This document shows positions 16,534 through 25,370 of a stretch of DNA of 64,000 nt, piece after piece. Source of the stretch: Gordonia oryzae (GTDB lineage Bacteria; Actinomycetota; Actinomycetes; Mycobacteriales; Mycobacteriaceae); the NCBI RefSeq assembly GCF_003797185.1, contig NZ_RKMH01000002.1, positions 1 through 64,000 on the forward strand, given 5' to 3'. A program made the translations under genes and the position numbers. Each line of letters begins with the position of its first letter. Position 1 is the first letter of the stretch. Below the pieces are notes generated by a model that saw only the letters and a program-made list of their open reading frames with translations, searched no databases and was not told where the DNA came from.

Positions 16534-18116
16534 CGCCGGTCGGCCGACTCGTCGGCCCCAGACTCGATGGACGCAGACTCGATGGACGCAGACTCGATGG
16601 ACGCAGAATCGACTGACCCAACCTCGTTGGATTCGGAATCCAGCAGGCGCACACCGCGGTTCGCCGATACCTCGGTCTCGGTCGTATCGGCCAGGGTGCC
16701 GAGGAAACTTGCCGCCCACTTGCCGACATCGTGTGCCAGAACCTGTCTACGAAGGGCCCGCATGCGGCGGCGGCCCTCTTCCGGTGCCTGCTCGACGGCG
16801 GCGACGATCGCGTCCTTGACGCCGTCGAGGTCATACGGGTTGGCCTGATATGCAGTCCGCAATTCGGCTGCGGCGCCGGTGAACTCGCTGAGCACCAAGG
16901 CGCCGCCGAGGTCGTTGCGGCACGCCACGTACTCCTTGGCGACCAAGTTCATTCCGTCACGCAGAGGCGTCACGAGCATGACGTCGGCGGCAGCGAAGAA
17001 TGCGATGAGGTCGTCACGAGGCACGGGTCGGTGCAAATACTGCACGACCGGCCGGGCGACTTCGCCGTACCGACCGTTGATGTTGCCGACCAGCTGTTCG
17101 ATTCCGGCCCGCATCTGGATGTAGCTTTCCACGCGTTCGCGACTAGGTGTCGCCAGCTGGACCATGACGGTGTCGGCGGCGTCGATCCGCTTCTCCTCCA
17201 GCAACTCCTGGAGCGCTCGTAGCCGGACATCGATGCCCTTGGTGTAATCGAGCCGGTCGACGCCGAGCATGATCGTCTTCGGGTTGCCGAGCTCTTTGCG
17301 GATCTCGGCGGCGCGTTTGCGGATCTCCTTGGATCGCGCCTTCGCGTCGAGCTCGCCGGAATCGATGGAAATCGGAAAAGCCCCGACCCGTACCGTGCGG
17401 AAACCGACCTGCACCACACCGAACCGCGCCCGCACACCGACGGTGCCCTTGCTGGTGGCCTGACCGGCGAGGCGTCGTGCGAGATAGAGGAAGTTCTGGG
17501 CGCCGCCGGGGAGGTGGAAGCCGATGAGGTCGGCACCGAGGAGCCCCTCGACGATCTCGGTTCGCCAGGGCAGCTGCATGAACAACTCGACCGGCGGGAA
17601 GGGGATGTGCAGGAAGAACCCGATCTTGAGGTCGGGGCGCAGCATGCGCAGCATTTTCGGGACGAGCTGCAGTTGGTAGTCCTGTACCCACACGACCGCA
17701 CCCTCGGCGGCGGCCTTCGAGGCGGCCTCGGCGAAGCGTCGGTTCACCTCGACGTAGGTGTTCCACCACTCGCGGTGATACTCGGGTTTGACGATGACGT
17801 CGTGGTACAGCGGCCATAGGGTGGCGTTGGAGAAGCCTTCGTAGTATTCGGCGATCTCCCTCGTCGACAAGGGCACCGCCTGGATGCCGATGCCCTCGAC
17901 ATCAGGGTTCTCGTCGGAGTCGGCGATGCCCGACCACCCCACCCAGGCGCCGGTGTGCGAGCGGAGGATGGGTTCGAGAGCGGTGACCAGACCGCCGGGG
18001 CTGCGCTTCCAGGTGACCTTGCCGTCGGTGTCGACCGACTTGTCGACGGGCAGCCGGTTGGCCACCACGACGAACTCCGCACCGGACTCGGGTACCGCTC
18101 GGCTTTCCGGGGTCAC
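16530..18116 (-). CDS. otsA: Trehalose-6-phosphate synthase OtsA (GT20)
   Basis: Transfers glucose from a nucleotide sugar to glucose 6-phosphate. 528 residues with the GT20 core: VANRLPVDK at the front, [30 protein letters not shown] and the retaining-GT end motif [17 protein letters not shown]. The last ~30 residues are a repeat, SIESA three times, then a short acidic tail, beyond the conserved enzyme; the DNA there is a 15-bp tandem repeat. Start is the GTG at 18116, three bases after the stop of a small upstream ORF. Matches Rv3490. Confidence 0.96.
   Translation of the reverse strand: MTPESRAVPESGAEFVVVANRLPVDKSVDTDGKVTWKRSPGGLVTALEPILRSHTGAWVGWSGIADSDENPDVEGIGIQAVPLSTREIAEYYEGFSNATLWPLYHDVIVKPEYHREWWNTYVEVNRRFAEAASKAAAEGAVVWVQDYQLQLVPKMLRMLRPDLKIGFFLHIPFPPVELFMQLPWRTEIVEGLLGADLIGFHLPGGAQNFLYLARRLAGQATSKGTVGVRARFGVVQVGFRTVRVGAFPISIDSGELDAKARSKEIRKRAAEIRKELGNPKTIMLGVDRLDYTKGIDVRLRALQELLEEKRIDAADTVMVQLATPSRERVESYIQMRAGIEQLVGNINGRYGEVARPVVQYLHRPVPRDDLIAFFAAADVMLVTPLRDGMNLVAKEYVACRNDLGGALVLSEFTGAAAELRTAYQANPYDLDGVKDAIVAAVEQAPEEGRRRMRALRRQVLAHDVGKWAASFLGTLADTTETEVSANRGVRLLDSESNEVGSVDSASIESASIESASIESGADESADRR
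16558..16615. repeat. 15-bp tandem repeat at the 3' end of otsA
   Basis: The unit GACTCGATGGACGCA is repeated about three and a half times and, on the minus strand, encodes the Ser-Ile-Glu-Ser-Ala repeats at the OtsA C-terminus. Because the unit is a multiple of three, copy-number change keeps the frame. Confidence 0.9.
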
Positions 18117-18119
18117 GGG

Positions 18120-18284
18120 TCAGGCGTTCTCGCCCGGTGCGATCCCCAACATCGACAGCAGCATCCGGCACTCGTCTGCGTCTGTCGCGTAGGCGGCGAC
18201 GACGCGTCGCGCGGAACTCGCAGTCTCGTCGGCCACCGGCTCCAGGTCTTCGTCGGCGATGTCGGTGGTCTTGGCTGCTGCCAT
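18120..18284 (-). CDS. Small conserved protein upstream of otsA
   Basis: About 54 residues, ending ATDADECRMLLSMLGIAPGENA, three bases before otsA. The ATG at 18284 is five bases from GAGGGG; a second ATG at 18287 is too close to it. M. tuberculosis also has a ~54-residue ORF (Rv3489) directly before otsA (Rv3490), so this is likely its homologue. The Asp/Glu-rich front and the C-terminal helix with a single Cys give no function. It is probably co-transcribed with otsA-otsB, perhaps as a small regulator or partner. Confidence 0.7.
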   Translation of the reverse strand: MAAAKTTDIADEDLEPVADETASSARRVVAAYATDADECRMLLSMLGIAPGENA

Positions 18285-18407
18285 CATGTCCCCTCGGTCG
18301 TGGCCCCTGATGGGGCACCGCGGTCGTCGGATGTCGTGGTCGGCGCACCCGGTGTGAGGTGCGTGCGACCTCTGATGGTACCCGGTCACCCGCTGAGGGC
18401 TTCGCGG

Positions 18408-19835
18408 TCACCACTCGATCCGGCGGCGTCGGCGCAAGCGGCGACGGTGTGCCCATTCGGGCCGGGTGATCCGTGGCCGGCGTAGGGTGCGGGCGATGAA
18501 CTCGCCCAGCGTCACACCGGCGGCCAGTGCGCAGCCCACGCCGAGGGCGCTGCCCGCCCAGGTGAGCCCGTCGAGTGTCTGTTCATTGAGCAAACCGTAC
18601 AGGCCCCGGTAGACGGCGAGTCCCGGCAGCAGGGGCGTGATGCCGGCGACGGCGACAACCAGTGGTGGGGTAAGTGCGCGGCGGGCGAGCAGACCGCCGA
18701 GCATGCCGACGCAGACCGCGGCCAGCCCGGACCCGATGACGTCACCGACCGGGATGAACGAGGCACCCGCGGCCACGCCGACACCAATGACACCGGAAAC
18801 GAAAGCGACCGGTAACGCCCGCCGTTCGGCGTAGCAGGCGAGCGCGAACGCGAATGCGGCGAAGGCGCCTGCGGCCACCCGTGCGGGCAGGTCGACGGCG
18901 GCGAACTGTGTGGTGGTGGTGATGGTGGGCAGGTAAATGCCCGTGGCGGCCAGCATCCGCAATGCCATACCGACGCCGGCGATAATGCCGCCGGTCATCA
19001 ACAACAACTCGAAGAAGCGAGCGACACCGGTGATCGGTGCGCCGGTGATGGCGTCCTGCACCGAGCCCACCAGCGACAGCCCCGACAGCAGTACCACGAT
19101 GCCCGCCGCGATCACTTGGGAGGGCATGATCTCCAATCCCAGTTTCTCACCGGCCTCGAAGACCAGTGCCGCCGGCACCACCGCGACGAAGCCGCCGGTC
19201 ACCTGTTGGAAGAAGATCGGCGTCCCGATGCGATTGAGCAGCCGGTTGATCGTCACGGTGACCCCGGTCGTCACGAACGCCAGTATGGCGATCAGCGGAC
19301 CGCCGCCGAGTAGCACGCTGATGCCTGCGGCCATCAGCGCCCATGCGAGAGTCGCGACCTTGTACGGGTAGGGGTGCGGGGCGGCGATGATGGCGTCGAC
19401 CATCCGGTGCGCGGTGGCCGGAGTGATCGCCGAATCCCGGATGCGACGAATGAGCTTGTCGACCTGGGCGAGTCGGGTGAAGTCCAGCGAGCGGTACTGG
19501 ACGGTCTCCATCGTCGTGATGGGCGGCAACGTCGCGCCGCGTCGGGCGCTGACGACGATGGTGTTGTAGGTGACGTCGACGTCGACGTCTTCGATGCCGA
19601 AGACGCTCGCGACGAACTGGATTTGGCTGCCGGTGTCGATCGCGCCCGTCCCCGAGTCGAGCAGCACCGCGCCGATCTTGGTCGCCAGGTCGAGCACCTC
19701 GGTGATGGCCCCGACGTCGAACCGATCGATCGGTCGACGGGGCGCCACCATGATGGAGCCGGGTTCGATGGTGTCGATGGTGGCCTGGCTGGTGCCGATG
19801 AGGCGGCGGGCGGTACGGCGGATATACTCGCGCAA
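18408..19835 (-). CDS. Threonine/serine exporter family protein (ThrE-like)
   Basis: 475 residues with both halves of ThrE: an N-terminal cytoplasmic ThrE-1 domain (about 30-160, with DSGTGAIDTGSQIQF and HPYPYKVATLAWAL) and ThrE-2, about ten membrane helices (from ~165 to 440). ThrE of Corynebacterium exports threonine and serine using the proton gradient. The start is TTG at 19835; GGAGG, the antisense of 19841-19845, lies five bases upstream and sits inside the tRNA-Thr gene. The C-terminus is a basic Arg tail (RRRLRRRRRIEW). Confidence 0.9.
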   Translation of the reverse strand: MREYIRRTARRLIGTSQATIDTIEPGSIMVAPRRPIDRFDVGAITEVLDLATKIGAVLLDSGTGAIDTGSQIQFVASVFGIEDVDVDVTYNTIVVSARRGATLPPITTMETVQYRSLDFTRLAQVDKLIRRIRDSAITPATAHRMVDAIIAAPHPYPYKVATLAWALMAAGISVLLGGGPLIAILAFVTTGVTVTINRLLNRIGTPIFFQQVTGGFVAVVPAALVFEAGEKLGLEIMPSQVIAAGIVVLLSGLSLVGSVQDAITGAPITGVARFFELLLMTGGIIAGVGMALRMLAATGIYLPTITTTTQFAAVDLPARVAAGAFAAFAFALACYAERRALPVAFVSGVIGVGVAAGASFIPVGDVIGSGLAAVCVGMLGGLLARRALTPPLVVAVAGITPLLPGLAVYRGLYGLLNEQTLDGLTWAGSALGVGCALAAGVTLGEFIARTLRRPRITRPEWAHRRRLRRRRRIEW

Positions 19836-19847
19836 GCATGCCTCCTT
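19823..19847. promoter_or_regulatory. tRNA-Thr -10 box inside thrE, and thrE Shine-Dalgarno inside tRNA-Thr
   Basis: On the plus strand TATACT (19823-19828) lies 11 nt before the tRNA 5' end and is within thrE codons 3-5. On the minus strand the complement of the tRNA acceptor arm (19840-19847) reads AAGGAGGC, a near-ideal Shine-Dalgarno five bases from the thrE TTG. The thrE transcript must therefore begin within or beyond the tRNA gene, antisense to it. Confidence 0.7.
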
Positions 19848-19914
19848 AGCTCAGTGGTAGAGCACTCGCCTTGTAAGCGAGCGGTCGTCAGTTCAATCCT
19901 GACAGGGGGCTCCA
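19840..19914 (+). tRNA. tRNA-Thr (anticodon TGT)
   Basis: A full cloverleaf can be drawn: acceptor GCCTCCT/AGGGGGC (one U-G pair), D arm GCTC/GAGC, anticodon stem CTCGC/GCGAG with loop CTTGTAA giving anticodon TGT, T arm GTCAG/CTGAC with TTCAATC loop, and an encoded CCA end after the discriminator T. Anticodon UGU reads ACA and, by wobble, ACG. It starts five bases from the divergent thrE start codon. Confidence 0.97.
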
Positions 19915-20045
19915 AGATTTAGGCCGTTTGACCAGCATAAAGGTCGAATCGGAGCGGCGGCCGGCAGCGGGGCCGGCGGATCTGGCGGCATCGTCAGCGC
20001 ATGGCAGAAGGGCGCGACGGATCACCCGGTGCGGTTCCGGTCCGC

Positions 20046-20882
20046 TCACGAGCGAGGTCGGCGCAACTTTTCGACGATCAGGCGGGCCATGTTCTCGGAG
20101 CCGAGCGGCGTCGGGTGGCGCGTCTGAGTATTCCCGCGGGGGAAATCTCCGAGGAACCACTTCTGCGCGCCCGCGCATACATCGTGTCCTCGCGCCGGCC
20201 CGGCGATATCGACGTACTCGGCGCCTGCCCGGTCGGCCGATTCGCGGAGGACGTTGTTGAATCGGGCGAAGAAGTCGGCCACGGTAGGTGCGTCAGCCGC
20301 GCTCATGTTTGCGTCCGGGGCGCAGCCGTGCGTCCCGTAGTAGCCGCCGTGGCCGACGACCACTATGCGGGCATGGGGTGAGCGGCGGCGCACCTCGGTG
20401 AGGACACGGTCGACTTCCGCTGGTAGCGCGCCCAGCTGGGTGGCGATCGCCTTCTGCATGGCCGAGTTCTCCCGGCACTTGCCGTCACCGCCCACCAGTG
20501 GGAAGCATGGCGCGATCAGATTGGTCCACTTGATGTCGTTTCCGCCGATCGACAGCGTGACCAGTGCGGTGTCGGGCGACAACGCATCGACCTGTGGTGG
20601 GACGGGCCGGATCGCGAGGGCTCGCTGCCCGTGCAGGACGTCGTCAGTCGTCGCGCCGACACACGCGACGGACCGGTACGACACGCCGAGTTCGGCGGCG
20701 ACCTTGGCGGGGTACGCGTCCGGCGTGCGCCCGCAGTTGTCGCCCGACAGCACCGACGTCCACGTCGGTCCGGCGGCTCGGGAGTCGCCGAGGGCGACGT
20801 ACACCGGTCCGGAGTCGGCGACGGCGACGCCAGCGCCCGAGACCAGGAGTAACGCCGCAAGGGCGCTTACGAGCAGCTTCAC
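20046..20882 (-). CDS. Secreted SGNH/GDSL-family hydrolase
   Basis: 278 residues with an N-terminal signal peptide (KLLVSALAALLLVSGAGVAVA, cut near 22). SGNH blocks are visible: GDSR with nucleophile S34, the oxyanion Gly in DAYPAKVAAELG, SIGGND with Asn, and RHPTPLG with the catalytic His near 256. Several paired cysteines suggest disulfides outside the cell. It resembles actinobacterial SGNH lipases or esterases of the Rv0518/Rv1075c type; substrate unknown, probably an acyl ester in the envelope or environment. Confidence 0.88.
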   Translation of the reverse strand: MKLLVSALAALLLVSGAGVAVADSGPVYVALGDSRAAGPTWTSVLSGDNCGRTPDAYPAKVAAELGVSYRSVACVGATTDDVLHGQRALAIRPVPPQVDALSPDTALVTLSIGGNDIKWTNLIAPCFPLVGGDGKCRENSAMQKAIATQLGALPAEVDRVLTEVRRRSPHARIVVVGHGGYYGTHGCAPDANMSAADAPTVADFFARFNNVLRESADRAGAEYVDIAGPARGHDVCAGAQKWFLGDFPRGNTQTRHPTPLGSENMARLIVEKLRRPRS

Positions 20883-21154
20883 GGCGTCACCTTATCCCGG
20901 CGGTCGCCGCCGGGATGGGTTCGCCTCCGAGATCGTCAGATGCGGTAGCCGTTGGGGTGCTCGCGGTCCGCGATCTCCAATCGGGGGTCGTCAACGGATC
21001 GAAAGAGAATCCTAAGTCGCTACGTGTGTGCCAACTCATGCGGGCCCGTCCGGTGTGAGCGTCGGACGAGCCGTCGGTCGTGGGTGGGCGCTGGCCGGTC
21101 TCGTCGAGGTGTCATCGTCCCGCGCCGGCCTGTGTGCGCGATTAGAGTTCGCGT
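20883..21154. other. Intergenic region before arcA with a short coding-like relic
   Basis: On the minus strand 20936-21010 reads as 25 codons ending IADREHPNGYRI then stop, with good codon bias but preceded by an in-frame stop and no start. It looks like the tail of a lost gene; family not recognised. The TAGAGT box at 21143-21148, 6 nt before the arcA ATG, is a likely -10 element for a leaderless arcA mRNA. Confidence 0.4.
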
Positions 21155-22378
21155 ATGAGTTTCCACGTCGATTCCGAAGTGGGGCTGCTGGCCCAGGTCA
21201 TTCTGCACAAGCCGGGGATCGAGTTGTTGCGTCTCACGCCCGACAATGTCAAGGGTCTGCTGTTCGACGACGTGATGTGGGCCGAGAAGGCGATGGAGGA
21301 GCACGAGCAGTTCCAGCAGATCCTGCGCGACCTCGGGGTGACGGTGCATCTCTACCAGGATCTCCTCGCCGAGGCACTGGCCCAGGATGGTGCGCGCGAC
21401 GAGCTGGCGGCCGAGCTGATCACCGAAACCCAGTTCGGGACCGAACTCGACGGACCGCTGCAGGAGTTGCTCGACGAGCGCGCACCAGATCAGTTGGCCG
21501 AGTTGTTGATCGGCGGCCTGCTCAAGAGGGAGGCCGCGCCACACCTCGGTGGTGTGTCGAGCCTGCTGCTCCACAGCCTCGACGACGACGGCTTCCTCCT
21601 CGCCCCGCTGCCCAATCACCTTTTCCAGCGCGACAATTCGGCATGGATATACGCCGGGGTCAATCTCAATCCCATGGCCAGACCGGCACGGCAACGCGAG
21701 ACCATCAACTCCCGGCTGATCTACAACTTCCATCCGATGTTCACCGCTGAGCAGTTCGCCTTCTACAACGGCCACGATCCGATGCGGCACACACCGGCCA
21801 CCATCGAGGGCGGCGACATTCTCGTCATCGGTAACCGCACGGTGATGATCGGTATGAGCGAACGCACCGCCCCGCAGGGTATCGAGGTGCTCGCCGAAAG
21901 CCTGTTCACGGCGGGGGCCGTTGACAAGATCATCGTCGTCGAGCTGCCGATGGAGCGGGCGTTCATGCATCTCGACACCGCCATGACCCAGGTCGATCGC
22001 GACGCGTTCAGTGTCTATCCCTATCTGCCGGATACGTTGCGCTCATACACCCTGGTGCCGCGAAACGACCAGGGACACTTCACCGTGACCGAGAACGCCG
22101 ACCTGTTCGCCGTGGTGGCCGAGTCGCTGGGGGTGGATGCGCTGCGGGTCCTCAAGGCGCCGATCGATCGGCTGGAGGCGGCTCGGGCGCAGTGGGACGA
22201 CGGCAACAACTTCTTGACCGTGTCGCCGGGTGTCGTGGTCGGGTACGAACGCAATGTCACCACCAACAAATTCCTGGGCGACAACGGCATTCAGGTCATA
22301 GCCATGTCGGGCTCGGAACTCGGGCGTGGTCGAGGCGGGCCACGGTGTATGTCCTGCCCGATCGAGCGTGAGGCCTGA
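21155..22378 (+). CDS. arcA: Arginine deiminase
   Basis: Converts arginine to citrulline and ammonia in the cytoplasm. 407 residues with the guanidino-modifying fold: FQRDNSAWIYAGVNLNPM, the HLDTAMTQVDRDAF His/Asp block, EGGDILVIGN and the C-terminal GRGRGGPRCMSCP with nucleophile C398. Length and motifs match Rv1001-type ADI. No arcB, arcC or arginine antiporter gene is near, so it may serve arginine breakdown or acid protection rather than a full ADI energy pathway. The next gene, three bases downstream, is a broken carboxylesterase. Confidence 0.97.
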   Translation: MSFHVDSEVGLLAQVILHKPGIELLRLTPDNVKGLLFDDVMWAEKAMEEHEQFQQILRDLGVTVHLYQDLLAEALAQDGARDELAAELITETQFGTELDGPLQELLDERAPDQLAELLIGGLLKREAAPHLGGVSSLLLHSLDDDGFLLAPLPNHLFQRDNSAWIYAGVNLNPMARPARQRETINSRLIYNFHPMFTAEQFAFYNGHDPMRHTPATIEGGDILVIGNRTVMIGMSERTAPQGIEVLAESLFTAGAVDKIIVVELPMERAFMHLDTAMTQVDRDAFSVYPYLPDTLRSYTLVPRNDQGHFTVTENADLFAVVAESLGVDALRVLKAPIDRLEAARAQWDDGNNFLTVSPGVVVGYERNVTTNKFLGDNGIQVIAMSGSELGRGRGGPRCMSCPIEREA

Positions 22379-22380
22379 GC

Positions 22381-23102
22381 ATGAGCGACACCCGAGCCGA
22401 CGGTGGCTCCTGGTCTCCGGTGGTGGAGACGACCTCGAGTGCTTATCGCGGTGTTCGCGACCACTGGATTCACGTGTGCAAGGGCGTCTGGTACGCCGCA
22501 CCAGCCGTGGGTGAGAATCGCTGGCGCCGATCGCGTTCGGCAACTCCGCACGCAGGTGTCGCCGACGCGGACCGGGTCGGTGCGGAGTGTGCGCAGGCGC
22601 GTCACCCCGCGATCGGTCTGGGCGGCGATCCGATCATGGACGAGGACTACCGGTTCCTGAACGTGTGGGCCCCGGTGGCCGGCGCCGAGTCGCCGCGACC
22701 AGTGATCGTGTAGGTATGTGGTGCCTACTATTCGGATCCGGCCAGTCAACCGCTCTACGACGGCACCCAGATGGCTGCGCAGCGTGACGTCGTGGTGGTC
22801 ACGATCAACCTACCCATGTCGGCGCATTCGGCTTCGCCGACATGGGTTCGAGGATCGACGGTGCGGTGAAAGCCCAGAGTTCACCGGCGACGGTTGGTGG
22901 CTCCGGCGCCGCGAATGGGATCGTCTGCGAGCACATCGCCGCCGCGATTCCCGGCGATCTGGGCTCCGCGTCGTCGGCGCTGTTCGTCGACGCACAGATG
23001 TAGGTCTTCGCCGAAGTGTCACAGGAGGATCCAGGAATCCTGCCGTTCACGGTCACCGTCGACGGGGATCTGATTCCGCGTATCCGAAGACCGTTCCGCT
23101 GA
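22381..23102 (+). pseudogene. Carboxylesterase pseudogene (frameshifts and internal deletion)
   Basis: The first 110 codons carry the front of a type-B carboxylesterase: VCKGVWYAAPAVGENRW, GLGGDPIMDEDYRFLNVWAP and ESPRPVIV. A TAG then stops the frame where the oxyanion block (VHGGAY) should be. In another frame the sequence resumes as SDPASQPLYDGTQMAAQRDV and VVVTIN, then shifts again to GAFGFADMGS. The region with the active-site Ser is missing, and a C-terminal piece (VFAEVSQEDPGILPF then TVDGDLIP) closes it. An intact family member lies at 29785. It is non-functional as an esterase. Confidence 0.85.
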
Positions 23103-23412
23103 GGTATCACGGGACGAACCCAACACCGGTGCAGGTGAACCTCACCCGGCCCGGTCATCACGATTCCAGGTGTATGTTCGGGCTTCACCGAATGCCGACA
23201 GGTCCACTTGAAGACACCCAATTCGGGGTCAGTCTCGAGGTAAGTCAGAACACCCGGTCAAGCCCTACCTACATTCTCACCGTCTCGAGGTTCGCCGCTC
23301 GCGGCTCACACCTCTGTGCTGTCGGGGGAGGGCGCAAGTCGCCGCAGGGCGATGCCGGCTTACCGCCCGAGACCCGGTGCGCCGATGGGCATCCAGGCCC
23401 AGGCGCGACCAC

Positions 23413-23640
23413 CTCGGACAGCGGGTGAGATTTTCGATGGAGTTCTCCAACTACAGGGGCGCTCCCCGAGGGTCGGGGGTAGGAATCCGGCTGCGGCACA
23501 GAGCAGGTCAGGCCGCGGTGTCGTCGAGTCGCACAGTCCATCGGTGATATGACGACAGCGGCGGCGTTTCGGATCCAAGTTGGCGGGCGGGATCGGCCAC
23601 GGGTGTCGGTCGAAGGCGATTCCAGATTGCGTCGAATGTC
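23413..23640 (+). repeat. Dispersed diverged repeat, copy 2
   Basis: Plus-strand counterpart of the repeat at 258-473 (minus). It begins GGACAGCGGGTGAGATTTTC, then ATGGAGTTCTCCAAC at the same offset as in copy 1, and ends with a GCGGGATCGGCCACGGGTGTCGG block. The MEFSNY-like reading after the ATG is quickly frameshifted. The two copies differ at many positions with small indels, so the duplication is old or both came from a multi-copy family. Confidence 0.6.
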
Positions 23641-23646
23641 GCGCGC

Positions 23647-23689
23647 AAAAACGACCGCGGGCCGCACCCTTTGAAAGGTGCGGCCCGCG
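23647..23689 (-). terminator. Rho-independent terminator for the LpqE-like gene
   Basis: A perfect 13-bp stem, CGCGGGCCGCACC paired with GGTGCGGCCCGCG, around an 8-base loop. On the minus strand it is followed by GTCGTTTTT. It lies 50 bases past the stop of the LpqE-like gene. Confidence 0.85.
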
Positions 23690-23739
23690 AATCCGTCTGC
23701 AACCGTTGCCCCGGTACTTCTCTTGCCGGGGCACGAGTG

Positions 23740-24543
23740 TCAGTGCCCGCCTTCGCCTTCGGTCTCCTGGCCGCCGCGCGGCTGATCGACTCTGGTCTGC
23801 AGGGTGGTCGCGTCGACCGAGGCGTTGGCCTTGATGGTGCCCGCGTCGATCCAGTTGCCGTTGCCGTCTTGCACCTGGAAGTAGAAGGTGAGTTCGGTGG
23901 TCAGTCCCGGCGCGACCGACTTGCCGGCGCCGTCGAGCTCGGCCATCATCGCCGACTCGCCGAGTAGGGCCGAAGTCGGGCGGGCTGTGCTGCTGGTCGT
24001 GGTCGCGCTGGACTCCGTGCTGCCGGACTGTGCAGTGCTGCCGGACTGTGCAGTGCTCGAGGCCCCACTGCTCTGCGACTCGCCGGAGGCGCTTGGCGTC
24101 GAGCCGTCCGGCCGGACGTTTGCCGGGTTTCCTGCGCGCACGGCCTGTCCGGGTGCGATGGCCGTGTCGCCGGTGATGGTCACCGTCGCCGACGACGGGG
24201 CGCCCTGTTGGGATACTGCGATCTTCGTCAGTTTGTAGGTCTTGGTCGGGCTGCTGTTGGCGATGGTGAACGAGAGCTCGAACGGTCCGCCCTTGTCGAA
24301 CACGGTGTCGGCCTGATCGGCCGGGTAGACCACCTGGAGGTTGCGGATTTCGACCTTGTCCCAGGTCGCGGTGGCCTCTCCACCGTTGACCCCAGGCAGC
24401 ATGTTGGAGGTCTGCGCGATCTGTCCCGCACCACAACCGGTGGTGCCCAGTGCAATCGCGACTCCCGCGGCCGCGAGGGCGGTCATCGACGCCAAGCGTC
24501 GTGCAGTCGAAGGTCGTCGCCGAAGTCGAGTTGGCACGGACAC
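23740..24543 (-). CDS. Lipoprotein, LpqE-like
   Basis: 267 residues from the GTG at 24543, with GGAGGAACGG just upstream. The basic n-region (RLRRRPSTARRLAS) and lipobox ending at C37 (ALGTTGCGAG) mark an exported lipoprotein. The mature part has a beta-sandwich look (VEIRNLQVVYPADQADTVF and GPFELSFTIANSSPTKTYKL) and a Ser/Thr/Gln-rich repeat (SGSTAQSGSTAQ). M. tuberculosis lpqE (Rv3584) lies divergent from carD (Rv3583c) in the same arrangement. Function unknown; the fold resembles copper-chaperone-like or Ig-like proteins. Confidence 0.85.
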   Translation of the reverse strand: MSVPTRLRRRPSTARRLASMTALAAAGVAIALGTTGCGAGQIAQTSNMLPGVNGGEATATWDKVEIRNLQVVYPADQADTVFDKGGPFELSFTIANSSPTKTYKLTKIAVSQQGAPSSATVTITGDTAIAPGQAVRAGNPANVRPDGSTPSASGESQSSGASSTAQSGSTAQSGSTESSATTTSSTARPTSALLGESAMMAELDGAGKSVAPGLTTELTFYFQVQDGNGNWIDAGTIKANASVDATTLQTRVDQPRGGQETEGEGGH

Positions 24544-24869
24544 CCGTTCCTCCCAGGTAGTCGAACGCATAAACGCAGTGAACGAACGCTGCACTACGCA
24601 GCGTAGTGGGAGCGCGTCACAAAATCCCGGCGGGGTGCCAGATTGACCCGTGTCGTGGCGAGCGCACCGCAGGAGCGGACCCGGCAACCGGACGTGAGTG
24701 CGGCTGTGGGCGCCATGGTTGCGCAGACGTGAGGTGGTTGCCAAGGGGTGGTGCCTCACCTGCCCAAACGCCGAGGACGGACCGCCATCATGGCCTTGAC
24801 CTGCGCCGTTGTGTGGGCCGTCCGGGGCGCCCGTGTTAGACTGGCCATACTCGAAAGGGGCACGGAACA
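24544..24869. promoter_or_regulatory. Divergent lpqE-carD intergenic region with a 17-bp palindrome
   Basis: CACTACGC A GCGTAGTG (24592-24608) has perfect 8-bp arms. It lies about 50 bases before the LpqE-like GTG and is a likely operator for an unknown dimeric regulator, or a hairpin in the lpqE leader. For carD, GAAAGGGG (24853-24860) is the Shine-Dalgarno, with TAGACT at 24837-24842 and CATACT at 24846-24851 as possible -10 boxes. No credible gene lies here. Confidence 0.5.
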
Positions 24870-25358
24870 TTGAATTTCAAAGTTGGCGACACCGTTGTCT
24901 ATCCCCATCACGGTGCTGCTCGGGTCGAAGACATCGTGATTCGGACCATCAAGGGCGAACAGATCGAATACCTGGTTCTCAAGGTGGCCGATGGTGACAT
25001 GACCGTCCAGATTCCCTCATCCAAGCTCGAGTACGTCGGCGTGCGTGACGTCGTCGGCGAGGAGGGGCTCGATCAGGTTTTCCAGGTTTTGCGCGCCCCG
25101 CACACCGAGGAACCCACCAACTGGGCTCGCCGGTTCAAGGCCAACCAAGAAAAGCTCATCTCCGGTGACATCATCAAGGTCGCCGAGATCGTCCGTGACC
25201 TGTGGCGTCGTGAACAGGATCGTGGACTGTCGGCAGGCGAGAAGCGCATGCTGACCCGCGCTCGTCGCGTCCTCGTCGACGAGCTCTCGCTTGCTCAGAA
25301 CACCGACGACGAGAAGGCCACCAGCATTCTCGACGAGGTTCTCGCCGCGGCGTCGTAG
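24870..25358 (+). CDS. carD: RNA polymerase-binding transcription factor CarD
   Basis: 162 residues. The N-terminal Tudor-like RID domain ([20 protein letters not shown] to about residue 53) binds the RNA polymerase beta subunit; the C-terminal helical domain (about 64-162, with the conserved Trp in [11 protein letters not shown]) contacts the upstream edge of the bubble. CarD stabilises open complexes, mainly at rRNA promoters, and is essential in mycobacteria. The start is TTG at 24870 with a Shine-Dalgarno nine bases upstream; other CarD proteins begin [15 protein letters not shown]. It heads carD-ispD-ispF. Confidence 0.98.
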   Translation: MNFKVGDTVVYPHHGAARVEDIVIRTIKGEQIEYLVLKVADGDMTVQIPSSKLEYVGVRDVVGEEGLDQVFQVLRAPHTEEPTNWARRFKANQEKLISGDIIKVAEIVRDLWRREQDRGLSAGEKRMLTRARRVLVDELSLAQNTDDEKATSILDEVLAAAS

Positions 25359-25370
25359 ACGTCGTCTGCT

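Larger units (their letters stand above)
23103..23739. other. Gene-free stretch between the esterase pseudogene and the LpqE-like gene
   Basis: No convincing CDS. The first ~300 bases have irregular codon usage in every frame and may be more eroded esterase or unrelated relic. It then holds dispersed repeat copy 2 (23413-23640) and a strong terminator hairpin (23656-23689). Confidence 0.6.

Noticed and set aside
23360-24436. Long minus-strand frame overlapping the LpqE-like gene and the dispersed repeat
   Set aside because: It is a different frame from the lipoprotein; composition is Arg/Pro-rich and no domain is visible.
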